Positions 1 to 9,337 of a stretch of 48,109 nucleotides of DNA are shown piece after piece (the stretch's first letter is position 1; each line of letters opens with the position of its first letter). A model generated the notes under the pieces. The model was not told where the DNA came from. It searched no databases and saw only the letters and a list, made by a program, of their open reading frames with translations. The translations under genes and the position numbers were made by a program. The stretch is taken from NCBI RefSeq assembly GCF_000612845.1, contig NZ_CCAT010000090.1, positions 1 through 48,109 of the forward strand, written 5' to 3'. The DNA is from Clostridium ihumii AP5. Its GTDB lineage: Bacteria > Bacillota > Clostridia > Clostridiales > Clostridiaceae.

Positions 1-13
1 TTGTTACTTTTTT

Positions 14-153
14 GTCAGTCTTTAACGACTGCTTATTTATAATATCATTTTGTGTTTTTATTGTCAATAACTTTTTTCAAGTTATTTTTAAAACAATTCA
101 CTGCTTTTCCCTCAACAACTTGCTGATGTCTCGCAGCGACAAGATTTATTATA
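14..153 (-). promoter_or_regulatory. rRNA-operon-type promoter region, transcribing off the left edge
   Basis: On the minus strand a near-consensus sigma-A promoter is visible: TTGACA at 62-67, a 17-bp spacer, and TATTAT at 39-44. A second -10 (TATAAT, 148-153) lies upstream without a good -35, and is followed by a leader beginning GTCGCTG that resembles the leader of the tRNA operon near 23150. Downstream is a small hairpin (GCAGTC/GACTG, 14-32) and then the window ends. Tandem strong promoters, a stable-RNA-like leader and no start codon suggest an rRNA operon just outside the window. In B. subtilis an rRNA operon also follows lysS. The rRNA itself is not in view, so this is inference. Confidence 0.55.
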
Positions 154-344
154 TTAGTATTTATTCTATTATATAATTATTCTCCCACCGATTTAATAAA
201 ATTATTCACTTATATCTCTTTTTTTCTCTTTTTTTTTCTTAAATTCATTTATTGATACACTAGGGGTAGTTTTTGCTTTATTTTTATATTATGCCTATTT
301 AACTATACTTTTAAGCTATATTTCTTAAAATTTATTGCTCCATC

Positions 345-600
345 TTTATTGAAAATGTTAATATAGGGTTTAAATTTAAAATAATACATTTATCAAATGA
401 TACTATTAAGCTTACAGTTTATTCTATTATAATGTTGAGAACCAAGTAAAAAGTAAGAGTGAATAGTGATGGTGAATATCACTCACTTCGTTCTTAATAT
501 TTATGGCTAGAACCCCATAAAAACTATGTTTTTATATAATCTTTAATCAATTTATTCTCTCTCAATTAGAATAATTCCATTTTTCAACTTGTTTCCTTAT
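345..600 (+). repeat. Family A multi-hairpin repeat, copy 1
   Basis: This AT-rich non-coding stretch between the left-edge promoter and murD shares several blocks with 46950-47290 and 47800-48109: the sequence around AGGGTTTAAATTTAAA, the block containing ACCAAGTAAAAAGTAAGAG, and the hairpin with the CTCACTTCGTT loop (475-501), followed by the AAAAACTATGTTTTT element. No open reading frame of note is present. Positions 161-345 show nothing beyond AT-rich DNA. Confidence 0.6.
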
Positions 601-642
601 AATAAAAATAAGTTTTAATTTATAACAATTAAAACTTATTTC
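601..642 (-). terminator. murD intrinsic terminator
   Basis: A 14-bp perfect inverted repeat (607-620 with 627-640) is followed on the minus strand by a T-rich tract, about 12 bp beyond the murD stop codon. Confidence 0.75.
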
Positions 643-652
643 TATATTTATA

Positions 653-2029
653 TTATTTTATTTCCTTAATTAATTTTTTAAACTTATTTCCTCTTTCCAT
701 AAAGTTAGGGAACATATCAAAACTTGCACACGCTGGTGATAATGTTACAATATCTCCCTCTTTAGCTATTTCTCTTGCAACTTCTACAGCTTCTTCAAGT
801 GTTGATACTGTGTTAATTGGAACTACTATTCCCTTTTCTTTTTCTAGTCTAGAAAATTGTTCTTTTATCTTATCTTTTGTTGCACCTAATACTATTAGGT
901 GTTTTATAAAGCTATATCCTTCAAATGCTAAGGGTTCAAATGGTAAGTTCTTATCATATCCACCAGCAATAAGAATTACAGGTTTTTCAAAAGCTTTAAT
1001 ACTTGCCAATGTTCTAGTTGGACTTGATGCTATAGAATCATTGTAGTATTCAACACCATCTATTTTTCTTATAAATTCGCTTCTATGCTCTACTCCCCCA
1101 AATGTAATAGCTACATTTTTCATTGACTCTACACTTACTTCATCACAAGTTGCAGCAAATGCAGCCAATAAGTTTTCAACATTGTGTAGTCCTTTCAGTT
1201 TTATATCTTCCCTTTTACAAACTAACTTACCTTTAACATATAATCCGCCATCTTTATATATAGCATCACTATCTTCTGATTTTCTAGTGAATGTATATAC
1301 TCTACCTTTTGCTTCACTAATCATTTTATTAGTTATATCATTATCAAGGTTAAGAACTAATAAATTTTCACTTTCTTGATACTTAAATACATTTTTCTTA
1401 CTATCTACATATTCATTCATATCTTTATGCATATCTAAGTGATTAGGAGATAAATTTGTTACTACAGCCACATCTGTTGATGTATCCATAGTCATAAGTT
1501 GAAAACTTGAAAGTTCTAATACAACTCTATCATTTTTTGTCATCTTCTCTATATTTGCAAATAATGGTGCTCCTATATTTCCACCTACCCAAGTGGTATA
1601 TCCAGCTTCCTTTAAAATTTTATATATAAGAGTTGTTGTCGTTGTCTTTCCATCACTACCTGTTATTCCGTATACTTTAGCAGGACAATATCTTACAAAC
1701 TCCTCCATTTCAGAAGTTACATATGCACCCTCTTCTTTAACCTTAACTAAGGCTTCACTATCAATTCTCATAGATGGAGTTTTGAAAACCACTTCAAATC
1801 CTGTTAGATTTGCTAAATAATCTTTTCCTAATTGAAACTTAACACCAAGTTTTGAATATTTATCTACAACTTCTTTAAGTTCATTTTCCTCTTTTTTATC
1901 AAATGCAGTAACCTTTCCCCCTAATGATACTAAAAACTCTATTAGTGGTATATTACTAACCCCTATGCCAACTACAGCAATATTCTTGTTTTTTATATAT
2001 TTCTTGAATTCATTAAAATCTTTTTTCAT
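653..2029 (-). CDS. murD: UDP-N-acetylmuramoyl-L-alanine--D-glutamate ligase
   Basis: Cytoplasmic Mur ligase that adds D-glutamate to UDP-MurNAc-L-alanine using ATP, the second amino-acid addition of peptidoglycan precursor synthesis. The 458-residue length is normal for MurD. An N-terminal Rossmann-like domain (GIGVSN near residue 21) is followed by the ATP-binding P-loop [12 protein letters not shown] at 121-132, then the central and C-terminal ligase domains. The MurD-type residues around NIGAPL (151-156) and the [11 protein letters not shown] segment near the C-terminus support MurD over MurC, MurE or MurF. The start codon follows a GGAG-type Shine-Dalgarno sequence. It stands alone between a terminator and a 450-bp intergenic region, so it is probably monocistronic. 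It is not in the usual dcw cluster. Confidence 0.96.
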   Translation of the reverse strand: MKKDFNEFKKYIKNKNIAVVGIGVSNIPLIEFLVSLGGKVTAFDKKEENELKEVVDKYSKLGVKFQLGKDYLANLTGFEVVFKTPSMRIDSEALVKVKEEGAYVTSEMEEFVRYCPAKVYGITGSDGKTTTTTLIYKILKEAGYTTWVGGNIGAPLFANIEKMTKNDRVVLELSSFQLMTMDTSTDVAVVTNLSPNHLDMHKDMNEYVDSKKNVFKYQESENLLVLNLDNDITNKMISEAKGRVYTFTRKSEDSDAIYKDGGLYVKGKLVCKREDIKLKGLHNVENLLAAFAATCDEVSVESMKNVAITFGGVEHRSEFIRKIDGVEYYNDSIASSPTRTLASIKAFEKPVILIAGGYDKNLPFEPLAFEGYSFIKHLIVLGATKDKIKEQFSRLEKEKGIVVPINTVSTLEEAVEVAREIAKEGDIVTLSPACASFDMFPNFMERGNKFKKLIKEIK

Positions 2030-2261
2030 TTCTATTTTCTCCTCCGAGATTAGTCGTAATTTTAATTATGCCTTACACATTCTATTTAATATCATTATAT
2101 CATTTTTTCCTTTGCTTTTAAAATTTACATGCTTTAATTGTGATAATTTTCTTTCATTTTATATCATTTCATATTTTAGGCCTTTTTTTAAGTTCATGTC
2201 TTTGTTTGTTCATGTCGAAATTTTGAGAATTTATTTAATATATAAACTTATCATTTTTATA

Positions 2262-2291
2262 TTGCACGTTTACCCATTATAGTGCTATACT
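2262..2291 (+). promoter_or_regulatory. Sigma-A promoter for a candidate small RNA
   Basis: The plus strand carries TTGCAC (2262-2267), an 18-bp spacer and TATACT (2286-2291). No plus-strand gene follows, but a plus-strand intrinsic terminator sits about 90 bp downstream. Confidence 0.5.
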
Positions 2292-2297
2292 TTGGTT

Positions 2298-2409
2298 GTG
2301 CCGTAAGGAATATGTTAAAATGATTCCCCAAAGTTTTAACATAACACATAACATATCCCCATGATTAAACCCTATTTTTTACCGGATTTTTATCCGGTTA
2401 TTTTTTTTA
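2298..2409 (+). ncRNA. Candidate structured small RNA between murD and glyS
   Basis: The stretch lies between a plausible plus-strand promoter (2262-2291) and a plus-strand terminator (2381-2409). Inside, TATGTTAAAA (2311-2320) pairs perfectly with TTTTAACATA (2334-2343), enclosing a loop that contains CCCC. A third, partly complementary copy (TAACATAT, about 2349-2356) would allow an alternative fold. I see no credible coding sequence. I do not recognise the RNA: it is too short for tmRNA, RNase P RNA or a normal 6S RNA, and no downstream plus-strand gene argues against a riboswitch. Existence of the transcript is inferred from promoter, fold and terminator only. Confidence 0.45.
2381..2409 (+). 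terminator. Plus-strand terminator of the candidate small RNA
   Basis: ACCGGAT (2381-2387) pairs with ATCCGGT (2392-2398) and is followed by a run of T. On the minus strand the hairpin is followed by A residues, so it can only work for plus-strand transcripts. Confidence 0.7.
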
Positions 2410-2424
2410 TTCTTAAATATAATT

Positions 2425-2458
2425 AAAAACTCAACAAATAATTTGTTGAGTTTTTTTT
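2425..2458 (-). terminator. glyS intrinsic terminator
   Basis: CTCAACAAAT and ATTTGTTGAG form a stem flanked by T runs on both strands, so it may act in both directions. It lies 27 bp beyond the glyS stop codon. Confidence 0.75.
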
Positions 2459-2484
2459 ATTTATTCATACAATATATAGTTATC

Positions 2485-3873
2485 TTAGAATTCTACTCTT
2501 TCTTCTATATACTTAGCTAGTTCATCTATAGATATTCTAACTTGTTCCATAGTATCTCTATCTCTAACTGTTACTGCATTATCTTCCATAGTGTCAAAAT
2601 CAACAGTAATACAGAAAGGTGTTCCTATTTCATCTTCTCTTCTATATCTCTTACCTATACTTCCAGCTTCATCATATTCAACATTGAATTTTTTAGCAAG
2701 CATGCTGTGTACTTCTAATGCTTTTTCACTTAATTTCTTACTTAGCGGTAATACAGCTGCTTTAAATGGTGCAAGAGCTGGGTGTAAGTGTAATACATTT
2801 CTAGAATCTCCACCTTCTAATTCTTGCTCTTCATATGCATTTATTAAGAATGCTAGCGTTACCCTATCAGCACCTAAAGATGGTTCTATTACATATGGTA
2901 TATATCTTTCATTTGTTGTTGGATCTAGATAATTCATATCTTCTCCTGAATGTTCCATATGTCTCTTTAAGTCATAGTCAGTTCTATCTGCTATACCCCA
3001 AAGTTCTCCCCATCCAAATGGGAATAAATATTCTATATCACATGTTGCATTACTATAGAATGATAACTCTTCTTGACTGTGATCTCTAAATCTTAGTGAA
3101 TCTTCTTTCATTCCTAGGTCAAATAAGAATTTTTTACAGTATTCTTTCCAATAATCAAACCATTCTAAATCAGTTCCTGGTTTACAGAAGAATTCAAGTT
3201 CCATTTGTTCAAACTCTCTTGTTCTGAAAGTAAAGTTACCTGGAGTTATTTCATTTCTAAAAGATTTACCTATTTGAGCTATACCAAAAGGTACTTTCTT
3301 TCTTGATGCTCTTTGAGTACTTTTGAAGTTTACAAATATACCTTGAGCAGTCTCTGGTCTTAAATATATTTCTGATTTATTATCTTCAGTTATTCCTTGG
3401 AAAGTTTTAAACATAAGATTAAATTTTCTTATGTCTGTGAAGTTCTTCTTTCCACATTTAGGACAAACTATTTCATGTTCTTCTATATATTTTTTATATT
3501 CTTCATTACTCCATCCATCAGCAACAGCAACTTCTGCTCCTTGTGATGTCATATGATCTTCTACTAATTTATCAGCTCTAAATCTAGCTTTACAATCTTT
3601 ACAATCCATTAAAGGATCTGAGAATCCGCCAACATGACCTGTAGCAACCCAAACTTGTGGATTCATTAATATAGAACAATCTAATCCTACATTGTAAGGA
3701 CTTTCTTGAACAAATTTTTTCCACCAAGCTTTTTTTACATTGTTTTTAAATTCTACACCTAAAGGACCGTAATCCCATGAGTTAGCTAAACCTCCATATA
3801 TTTCAGATCCAGCAAATATAAATCCTCTATTTTTACATAAACTAATAATTTTATCCATAGTTACTTCAGCCAT
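2485..3873 (-). CDS. glyS: Glycine--tRNA ligase, single-subunit type
   Basis: Class II aminoacyl-tRNA synthetase that charges tRNA-Gly. The 462-residue length matches the dimeric eukaryote-like GlyRS (often named glyQS or glyS), not the alpha2-beta2 form. Visible features are the N-terminal [18 protein letters not shown] segment, a likely zinc site made of C91, C94, C137 and C140, motif 2 around [19 protein letters not shown] (205-223), and motif 3 with SLGADR near the C-terminus followed by the anticodon-binding domain. A good AGGAGG-type ribosome site precedes the ATG. A T-box leader lies immediately upstream, so expression should respond to uncharged tRNA-Gly. Confidence 0.97.
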   Translation of the reverse strand: MAEVTMDKIISLCKNRGFIFAGSEIYGGLANSWDYGPLGVEFKNNVKKAWWKKFVQESPYNVGLDCSILMNPQVWVATGHVGGFSDPLMDCKDCKARFRADKLVEDHMTSQGAEVAVADGWSNEEYKKYIEEHEIVCPKCGKKNFTDIRKFNLMFKTFQGITEDNKSEIYLRPETAQGIFVNFKSTQRASRKKVPFGIAQIGKSFRNEITPGNFTFRTREFEQMELEFFCKPGTDLEWFDYWKEYCKKFLFDLGMKEDSLRFRDHSQEELSFYSNATCDIEYLFPFGWGELWGIADRTDYDLKRHMEHSGEDMNYLDPTTNERYIPYVIEPSLGADRVTLAFLINAYEEQELEGGDSRNVLHLHPALAPFKAAVLPLSKKLSEKALEVHSMLAKKFNVEYDEAGSIGKRYRREDEIGTPFCITVDFDTMEDNAVTVRDRDTMEQVRISIDELAKYIEERVEF

Positions 3874-3904
3874 GAAAATTCCTCCTCTATTTACTTATTA
3901 AAAT

Positions 3905-4085
3905 AAAAAAAACTATTACTTATTTAAGGGACGAAATTTAATTCCGCGGTTCCACCCTTATTAGCAATAGCTCAACTTTCATATTCAGTATTCAAAAGCG
4001 CCCTTCACAATAATTCTTTAATGATTTTCACCAAACATCATCTCTCTAAAAAAGTTTTATTGTTACTCCTCTTTATCATCATACA
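3905..4085 (-). promoter_or_regulatory. T-box leader (glycine) upstream of glyS
   Basis: Read on the minus strand, the leader contains the S-turn AGTA element (GAGGAGTAAC), the AGAGAG..GGTGAAAATC distal stem I sequence, a GAAGGGC stretch containing a glycine codon as the probable specifier, and the diagnostic T-box sequence GGGTGGAACCGCGG near 3944-3957. A competing terminator pairs AAGGG with CCCTT and ends in a T run near 3905-3913. The match to T-box RNAs and the downstream glyS gene agree. The exact specifier triplet (GGC favoured) is inference. Confidence 0.92.
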
Positions 4086-4187
4086 TATTAAATTATATAA
4101 ATAATTTTATCAAAAACCTTAATATTGTCAAGATAATTATTGTTATACTAAAAAAGCAATACATAAGTACTGCTTTAAATATCAATT

Positions 4188-4262
4188 TGGCTCCGCGAAA
4201 AGGATTCGAACCTTCAACCTATCGGTTAACAGCCGAGTGCTCCACCGTTGAGCTATCGCGGA
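4188..4262 (-). tRNA. tRNA-Asn (GTT)
   Basis: The minus strand folds as a 75-nt cloverleaf starting TCCGCGA and ending with an encoded CCA. The anticodon loop is CTGTTAA, giving anticodon GTT. The TTC-containing T loop is intact. It sits between lysS and the glyS T-box. Confidence 0.96.
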
Positions 4263-4340
4263 ATATTTATCTTATACTGTAATTATATACAAATCAATAA
4301 TATTTTGCAATACTTTTTTTAGTTTTTTTATAAATTTTTA

Positions 4341-4369
4341 TAAAAGGGTAGGAATTATTATTCCCACCC
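4341..4369 (-). terminator. lysS intrinsic terminator
   Basis: GGGTAGGAAT (4346-4355) and ATTCCCACCC (4360-4369) form a stem with one wobble pair, followed by TTTTAT on the minus strand, 11 bp past the lysS stop. Confidence 0.7.
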
Positions 4370-4379
4370 ATAGTATACA

Positions 4380-5912
4380 TTATTTATTTAATGGTTTCAT
4401 TGTTGGGAATAAGATTACATCTTTAATAGATGTAGCATTTGTTAAGAACATTATCATTCTATCTATTCCTATTCCTAATCCACCTGTTGGAGGCATACCT
4501 ATTTCTAAAGCGTTCATGAACTCTTCATCTATCATGTATGCTTCGTCATCTCCAAGTTCTCTTTCTTGTTCTTGTTGCTCAAATCTAGATCTTTGAACTA
4601 TAGGATCATTTAATTCTGAGTAAGCATTACATACTTCTCTACCATAAACAAATCCTTCAAATCTCTCTGTAAACTCTTCATTTCCACGTTTCTTTTTAGT
4701 TAGTGGTGATATTTCAACTGGGTAATCACAAAGGAATGTTGGTTGTATTAAATTCTTTTCACCATATTCTTCAAATAGTGCATTTAATACATCTGCCTTT
4801 GTACAGTCTTTTAATTCTTTTTTAAATTCTAAGTGTTTTTCTTTTGCTATTGCTTGAGCTTCTTCATCTGATTTTATTTCATTGAAGTCAACACCAGCAT
4901 ATTCTTTAACAGCATCAACCATAGTTAATCTTCTCCATGGTGGTGTGAAATCTATTTCTGTATCTTCATACATTACTTTTGTTGAGCCATTAACTTTTTC
5001 ACAAACATAGGCAATAAGCTGTTCCATTATTTCCATCATGTCATTATAATCTGCATAAGCTTCATATAATTCTATACATGTAAATTCTGGGTTATGTCTT
5101 ATACTCATTCCTTCATTTCTGAAGTTTTTACCCATATCATAAACTTTTTCAAATCCACCAACTATACATCTCTTTAAGTATAACTCTGTAGCTATTCTTA
5201 AATACATATCTATATCTAATGTATTATGATGTGTTATAAATGGTCTAGCTGCAGCTCCTCCAGCTATTGGTGATAGTATAGGTGTTTCAACTTCTATGTA
5301 TCCTCTGTTGTCAAGGAACTCTCTTACACCTTTTATAATTTGAGATCTCTTAATAAATGTTTCTCTAACTTCTTTATTCATTACAAGATCTACTTCTCTT
5401 TGTCTGTATTTTAAATCTGGATTTTTAAGTCCATGCCATTTTTCTGGTAATGGTTTTAATGATTTACTTATTAATTGAACTTCTTCTGCACGAATTGAAG
5501 TCTCACCTGTTTTAGTTACAAATGCAGTTCCTTTAATTCTAACAAAATCTCCAATATCAAATGTCTTAGCATCTTTGAATGACTCTTCTCCAACTGCATC
5601 TAATCTTATATACACTTGGATTTTTCCATATCTATCGTGTACATCACAGAATCCAGCTTTTCCTTGAAGTCTTTTTGACATTAATCTTCCTGCTATAGTT
5701 ACTCTTTCTTCACCTAAGCTTTCAAAGTTGTCTTTAACTTCTTGTGATGTGTGAGTTCTATTAACTTTATAAACATCAAAAGGATCTTTTCCTGCTGCTT
5801 GAAGTTCTGCAAGCTTTTCTCTTCTAATTCTTACTTGTTCATTAAATTCTTCTTCTTTAGCTTTTATATCTATTAATTCTTCATCAATAGTATTTGAATT
5901 GTTTTCTGCCAT
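4380..5912 (-). CDS. lysS: Lysine--tRNA ligase (class II)
   Basis: Charges tRNA-Lys in the cytoplasm. At 510 residues it has the usual layout: an N-terminal OB-fold anticodon-binding domain (about 70-150, [16 protein letters not shown]), then a class II catalytic core. Motif 1 is near [10 protein letters not shown] (204-213), motif 2 is [15 protein letters not shown] (264-278) and motif 3 is GGLGIGIDR (477-485). The ATG follows a strong AGGGGGG site and is only 13 bp after greA, so it is the last gene of the coaX-dusB-greA-lysS group. The same dusB to lysS order is known in B. subtilis. Confidence 0.97.
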   Translation of the reverse strand: MAENNSNTIDEELIDIKAKEEEFNEQVRIRREKLAELQAAGKDPFDVYKVNRTHTSQEVKDNFESLGEERVTIAGRLMSKRLQGKAGFCDVHDRYGKIQVYIRLDAVGEESFKDAKTFDIGDFVRIKGTAFVTKTGETSIRAEEVQLISKSLKPLPEKWHGLKNPDLKYRQREVDLVMNKEVRETFIKRSQIIKGVREFLDNRGYIEVETPILSPIAGGAAARPFITHHNTLDIDMYLRIATELYLKRCIVGGFEKVYDMGKNFRNEGMSIRHNPEFTCIELYEAYADYNDMMEIMEQLIAYVCEKVNGSTKVMYEDTEIDFTPPWRRLTMVDAVKEYAGVDFNEIKSDEEAQAIAKEKHLEFKKELKDCTKADVLNALFEEYGEKNLIQPTFLCDYPVEISPLTKKKRGNEEFTERFEGFVYGREVCNAYSELNDPIVQRSRFEQQEQERELGDDEAYMIDEEFMNALEIGMPPTGGLGIGIDRMIMFLTNATSIKDVILFPTMKPLNK

Positions 5913-5925
5913 TGGTTATTCCCCC

Positions 5926-6408
5926 CTATGCTCTTTTAATCTCAAGTATTTTATATTTGCTTACTCCATCTGGAATAGCTACTTCTACCATTTCCCCTAC
6001 TCTTTTTCCCAAAAGAGCGCTTCCTACTGGTGATTCATTAGAAATTTTATTTTCCATTGGATCTGCTTCAGCTGATCCTACTATTAAAAAGTCAACTTCT
6101 TCATCAAAGTCATAATCCATAACTTTAACAATAGATCCTACACCAACTACATCTGTATCTAATTCTGATTCATCTACTACATTTGCATTTCTTAGCATAT
6201 TTTCAAGTTGTATTATTCTACCTTCAACAAAAGCTTGTTCATTTTTAGCTTCATCATACTCAGAGTTCTCACTTAAATCTCCGTATCCTAGTGCAACTTT
6301 TATCTTCTCAGTTATTTCTTTTCTTTTTACTGTTTTTAAATATTCTAATTCCTCTTCTAGCTTTTTAACACCTTCATAGGTCATTACATACTTCTTTGAA
6401 TCACTCAT
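5926..6408 (-). CDS. greA: Transcription elongation factor GreA
   Basis: Binds the RNA polymerase secondary channel and stimulates cleavage of backtracked transcripts. The 160-residue protein shows the two-part Gre fold: an N-terminal antiparallel coiled coil (about 1-78) with the acidic tip [12 protein letters not shown] at 44-55, and a C-terminal FKBP-like domain containing [14 protein letters not shown]. Length is typical. It lies 13 bp before lysS and 161 bp after dusB. Confidence 0.95.
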   Translation of the reverse strand: MSDSKKYVMTYEGVKKLEEELEYLKTVKRKEITEKIKVALGYGDLSENSEYDEAKNEQAFVEGRIIQLENMLRNANVVDESELDTDVVGVGSIVKVMDYDFDEEVDFLIVGSAEADPMENKISNESPVGSALLGKRVGEMVEVAIPDGVSKYKILEIKRA

Positions 6409-6569
6409 GTCTTTCTCCCCTTTAATTATTTATAATTAAATTTATTCTAATTTCTTACTTTAAATTCGCGACTTGTGTATTTACCAATACTTTAAGTTAT
6501 TATAAATCAGCTATTTAGTTGTGTCAATAAAAGTATATGTGCATGCTTTCCTATTATAACAACATATTC

Positions 6570-7544
6570 TTATATATTATCCACAAATACACTTTTATAT
6601 TCAATTAGTATACTCATCAGCTCATCATAAGTTACTGCTGAGTTTACTTTGTCCTTAATATCTGTACAATACTTTAATCCTTTTATATACCATGCTATAT
6701 GCTTTCTCATTTCTCTTATAGCCTTTTTCTCTTCAAAATATTTAACGGCCAAATTTAAATGATTTATGCACATTTCAACTTTTTCTACTCCTGTTGGTCC
6801 TACAACTTCTTTTCCATCTAAAGCTGCTTGTATTTCTCTAAACAACCATGGGTTACCCATAGCTCCTCTTGCAACCATTATTGCATCACAATTAGTATGC
6901 TTTTTTATGTTTAGAGCATCTTCATAAGAAAATACATCTCCATTTCCTATAACAGGTATTTTCACAGCTTCCTTAACTTTTCTAATTATATCCCAATCTG
7001 CACTTCCATTGTACATTTGTTCACGTGTTCTTCCATGTACAGCAATAGCATCAGCTCCTGCGTCTTCTAAAGCTTTTGCAAATTCAACAGCATTTATGTT
7101 GTCTTCATCAAAACCTTTTCTAAATTTAACTGTGATAGGCTTTTTACTTACCTTTTTCATTTCACTTACTATTTCAGATGCTAACTTAGGATTTTTCATT
7201 AGTGCAGAGCCTTCTCCATTTTTCACAATTTTAGGCACTGGACACCCCATATTTATATCTATTATACGTATATCATCATTTTCACTAAATACACTAGCAG
7301 CATAAGCCATAATTTTAGGATCATTACCGAATACTTGAATAGCTACTGGTTTTTCCTCATCTGCAACTCTCATTAAAACTTCAGTATTTTTACTTCCATA
7401 GAATAATCCCTTAGCACTTACCATTTCTGTATACACGAGTCCACATCCCATTTGTTTACAAATGCCTCTATAGGCTATATCTGTAACTCCTGCCATAGGT
7501 GCTAAAAACACCTCATTTTCAAAATGAAGATTTGCTATATCCAT
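6570..7544 (-). CDS. dusB: tRNA-dihydrouridine synthase, DusB family
   Basis: FMN-dependent TIM-barrel enzyme that reduces uridines to dihydrouridine in tRNA. The 324 residues contain APMAGVTD (15-22), NMGCPVPKI (98-106) with the catalytic cysteine C101, HGRTREQMY (170-178), GNGD (200-203) and the phosphate-binding ARGAMGNPW (225-233). These are typical of the NifR3/DusB group. The start is 8 bp beyond the coaX stop, preceded by AGGTGA, so the two are co-transcribed. The exact tRNA position modified cannot be read from the sequence. Confidence 0.93.
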   Translation of the reverse strand: MDIANLHFENEVFLAPMAGVTDIAYRGICKQMGCGLVYTEMVSAKGLFYGSKNTEVLMRVADEEKPVAIQVFGNDPKIMAYAASVFSENDDIRIIDINMGCPVPKIVKNGEGSALMKNPKLASEIVSEMKKVSKKPITVKFRKGFDEDNINAVEFAKALEDAGADAIAVHGRTREQMYNGSADWDIIRKVKEAVKIPVIGNGDVFSYEDALNIKKHTNCDAIMVARGAMGNPWLFREIQAALDGKEVVGPTGVEKVEMCINHLNLAVKYFEEKKAIREMRKHIAWYIKGLKYCTDIKDKVNSAVTYDELMSILIEYKSVFVDNI

Positions 7545-7552
7545 AAAATCAC

Positions 7553-8332
7553 CTATTCCTTGTTCTTTTCATATATAATTCTAAGTCCATCTAATGTTAA
7601 AATTGGTTCTATTTTATCTACATACTTCGATTCTTCTGATATTAATGTAGCCAGACCCCCTGTTGCAATAACTATAGGATCCTCTTCACCTTTATCAATC
7701 ATTTCTTGTTTCATTTTTTCTACTATATAATCAACTTGACCAACGTATCCATATATTATGCCTGCTTGCATACTTGAAACAGTATTTTTACATATTACAG
7801 TTTCTGGCTTAACAAGTTCTACTCTTGGAAGTTTTGCAGCTCTTTCAAACAATGCATCTGATGCTATTTTTATTCCTGGACAAATTGTACCACCTAAATA
7901 ATCTCCATTTTTGTTTATAGCACAAAATGTAGTGGCAGTTCCAAAGTCTATTATTATCATAGCTTTTTTATATTTTTCAAAGGCCGCTACTGCATTTACT
8001 ATTCTATCTGCTCCAACTTCTTTTGGATTATCATATTTAATATTTATTCCTGTTTTCACTCCAGGTCCTACAACTATAGGATTTTTACCAAAATACTTTC
8101 TAATCATATGTTCTAATGAATACATAATATTAGGTACAACTGATGAAATTATTATTCCTTTTATATCATCTTTATTTATATTATTTTGTTCAAATAATTG
8201 TCTAACTTGTATACCATACTCATCTGCACTTCTCTTATGATCAGTAGATAATCTCCAATCGGCTATTAATTTTTTATCTCTATATATCCCTAAAACTATA
8301 TTGGTATTTCCAACATCTAAAACAAAAATCAT
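7553..8332 (-). CDS. coaX: Type III pantothenate kinase
   Basis: First step of coenzyme A synthesis, phosphorylating pantothenate. The 259-residue protein carries the ASKHA signatures of CoaX: DVGNTN at 6-11, GADRI at 107-111, IDFGTATT at 128-135 and a GGLA motif near the C-terminus. It is the type III enzyme, not CoaA. A GAGGTGG site precedes the ATG. It heads the coaX-dusB-greA-lysS group, and a hairpin (8355-8378) sits in its leader. Confidence 0.94.
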   Translation of the reverse strand: MIFVLDVGNTNIVLGIYRDKKLIADWRLSTDHKRSADEYGIQVRQLFEQNNINKDDIKGIIISSVVPNIMYSLEHMIRKYFGKNPIVVGPGVKTGINIKYDNPKEVGADRIVNAVAAFEKYKKAMIIIDFGTATTFCAINKNGDYLGGTICPGIKIASDALFERAAKLPRVELVKPETVICKNTVSSMQAGIIYGYVGQVDYIVEKMKQEMIDKGEEDPIVIATGGLATLISEESKYVDKIEPILTLDGLRIIYEKNKE

Positions 8333-8354
8333 TTAAATCCACCTCTATACAATT

Positions 8355-8378
8355 AAAAGCAGCCCTTAGAGCTGCTTT
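8355..8378 (-). terminator. Hairpin in the coaX leader, terminator- or attenuator-like
   Basis: AAAGCAGC (8356-8363) pairs perfectly with GCTGCTTT (8371-8378), and on the minus strand the stem is followed by TTTTAATT, just 22 bp before the coaX start. It may be an attenuator or the terminator of a short upstream transcript. The sequence does not decide. Confidence 0.4.
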
Positions 8379-8379
8379 A

Positions 8380-8860
8380 TAGATTATGTTAATAAGTAAA
8401 TGTGTAAATTAATAATTTAATTTTAACAACTTAATATATTTTGTCAAGTATTTAACTAGCTTTAACAGCTTAAATTTAAGGCTTTAACATAGTTTATTTT
8501 CTCTTACCCTTATTTATTTTAATACATTATTCACAAATTGTACATTATAATAATACAATTATACAATTAGTAAACTAACCATCTGTAAGTGCATTTGTTA
8601 AATTTTCTATAATTATATACATTACATATTAATTTTTTATAACATCTAGGGTTACAAGTTCAAATTTTAATAAATAACTTAAAGTTTCAACTTGTATTCC
8701 TGTAGCTACTTTTTATTAACTTTAATGAGATTAATCAAGAGTATTATTTAAATTCTTGATTAATCTCATTAAATTAATTATATTTATTGTTACTTTGCTA
8801 ACAATACTAAATCCTCGTTATCATCTAACTGTTAGCTTTATTAAATATTTAAGTGTTCTT
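8380..8860. other. AT-rich intergenic region with a 20-bp perfect palindrome
   Basis: No gene is visible. Positions 8647-8700 match parts of repeat family A (GGGTTACAAGTTCAAA and TAAAGTTTCAACTTG). A 20-bp perfect inverted repeat, 8721-8740 with 8754-8773, encloses 13 bases and has no T run on either side. Confidence 0.6.
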
Positions 8861-9058
8861 TTATGACATTTCAAATTTCGGTAAGGTATTAATTATTTCT
8901 TCTTCATCTTTTAATATTTCATATATTTCTTGTTTAAAGCTACCTTCTCTTGAATTCATTACTAGTCTTTTGTATGCGTCTTTCAAACTTTCTTCTTTGT
9001 TTTTTACATATCCTGCTACAACATTTATTGCATCTTTATTCTTATTGTTAAGCTGCAC
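8861..9058 (-). CDS. Small helical protein of unknown function
   Basis: I do not recognise this 65-residue protein. It is highly charged and predicted mostly helical, with a glutamate-rich second half (about 34-58: EGSFKQEIYEILKDEEEI). It begins one base after the stop of the neighbouring 60-residue gene, so the two are almost certainly translated together. A GGGGG-type site lies just inside the upstream gene's end. No signal peptide or membrane segment is visible. The pattern of E and Y residues is loosely reminiscent of ferritin-like or spore-associated helical proteins, but that is weak. Confidence 0.65.
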   Translation of the reverse strand: MQLNNKNKDAINVVAGYVKNKEESLKDAYKRLVMNSREGSFKQEIYEILKDEEEIINTLPKFEMS

Positions 9059-9059
9059 G

Positions 9060-9242
9060 TTAATTACCCCCTAACATATTTTGTAATGCTTCAATATGAT
9101 TGCTGTGCTTATTAATTAAACCCTCTAAAGAGTTTATAGCCACTTCATCACTTGAGTGCTCCAAGTATTTTTTATACTTACCAATAAGCACTTCTTCTTT
9201 TTCAATAACTCCTTTTATATCACTTTTGTTTTGAAATATCAT
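9060..9242 (-). CDS. Small two-helix protein, possibly ferritin-like
   Basis: This 60-residue protein is unrecognised by name. Two amphipathic helices are visible: about 8-28 (EKEEVLIGKYKKYL) and about 33-57 (LEGLINKHSNHIEALQNML). The E..Y and E..HxxH spacing is loosely like half of a ferritin or rubrerythrin four-helix bundle. A strong AAGGAGTGA ribosome site precedes the ATG. It directly precedes the 65-residue gene, with a one-base gap. Both follow the decarboxylase-cluster terminator, so they should have their own promoter in 9243-9280. Confidence 0.7.
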   Translation of the reverse strand: MIFQNKSDIKGVIEKEEVLIGKYKKYLEHSSDEVAINSLEGLINKHSNHIEALQNMLGGN

Positions 9243-9280
9243 AGGTGAATCACTCCTTTTTCTTTTATTATGGTCAATAT

Positions 9281-9314
9281 AAAAAAGGTATATACCCCTT
9301 TTGGATATATACCT
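9281..9314 (-). terminator. Terminator of the Na+-decarboxylase cluster
   Basis: AAGGTATATACC and GGATATATACCTT form a stem that runs into TTTTTTAT on the minus strand, about 24 bp past the stop codon of the beta-subunit gene. Confidence 0.8.
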
Positions 9315-9337
9315 TAATAATTCATATTTTATTCATT

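Noticed and set aside
1965-2282. Plus-strand frame of 105 codons rich in Phe, Ile and Leu
   Set aside because: It overlaps the start of murD on the other strand and its hydrophobic look comes from T-rich sequence.
8861-9242. One gene broken by a frameshift
   Set aside because: Each frame has its own plausible start and length, and no continuous family match supports a single ancestral protein.
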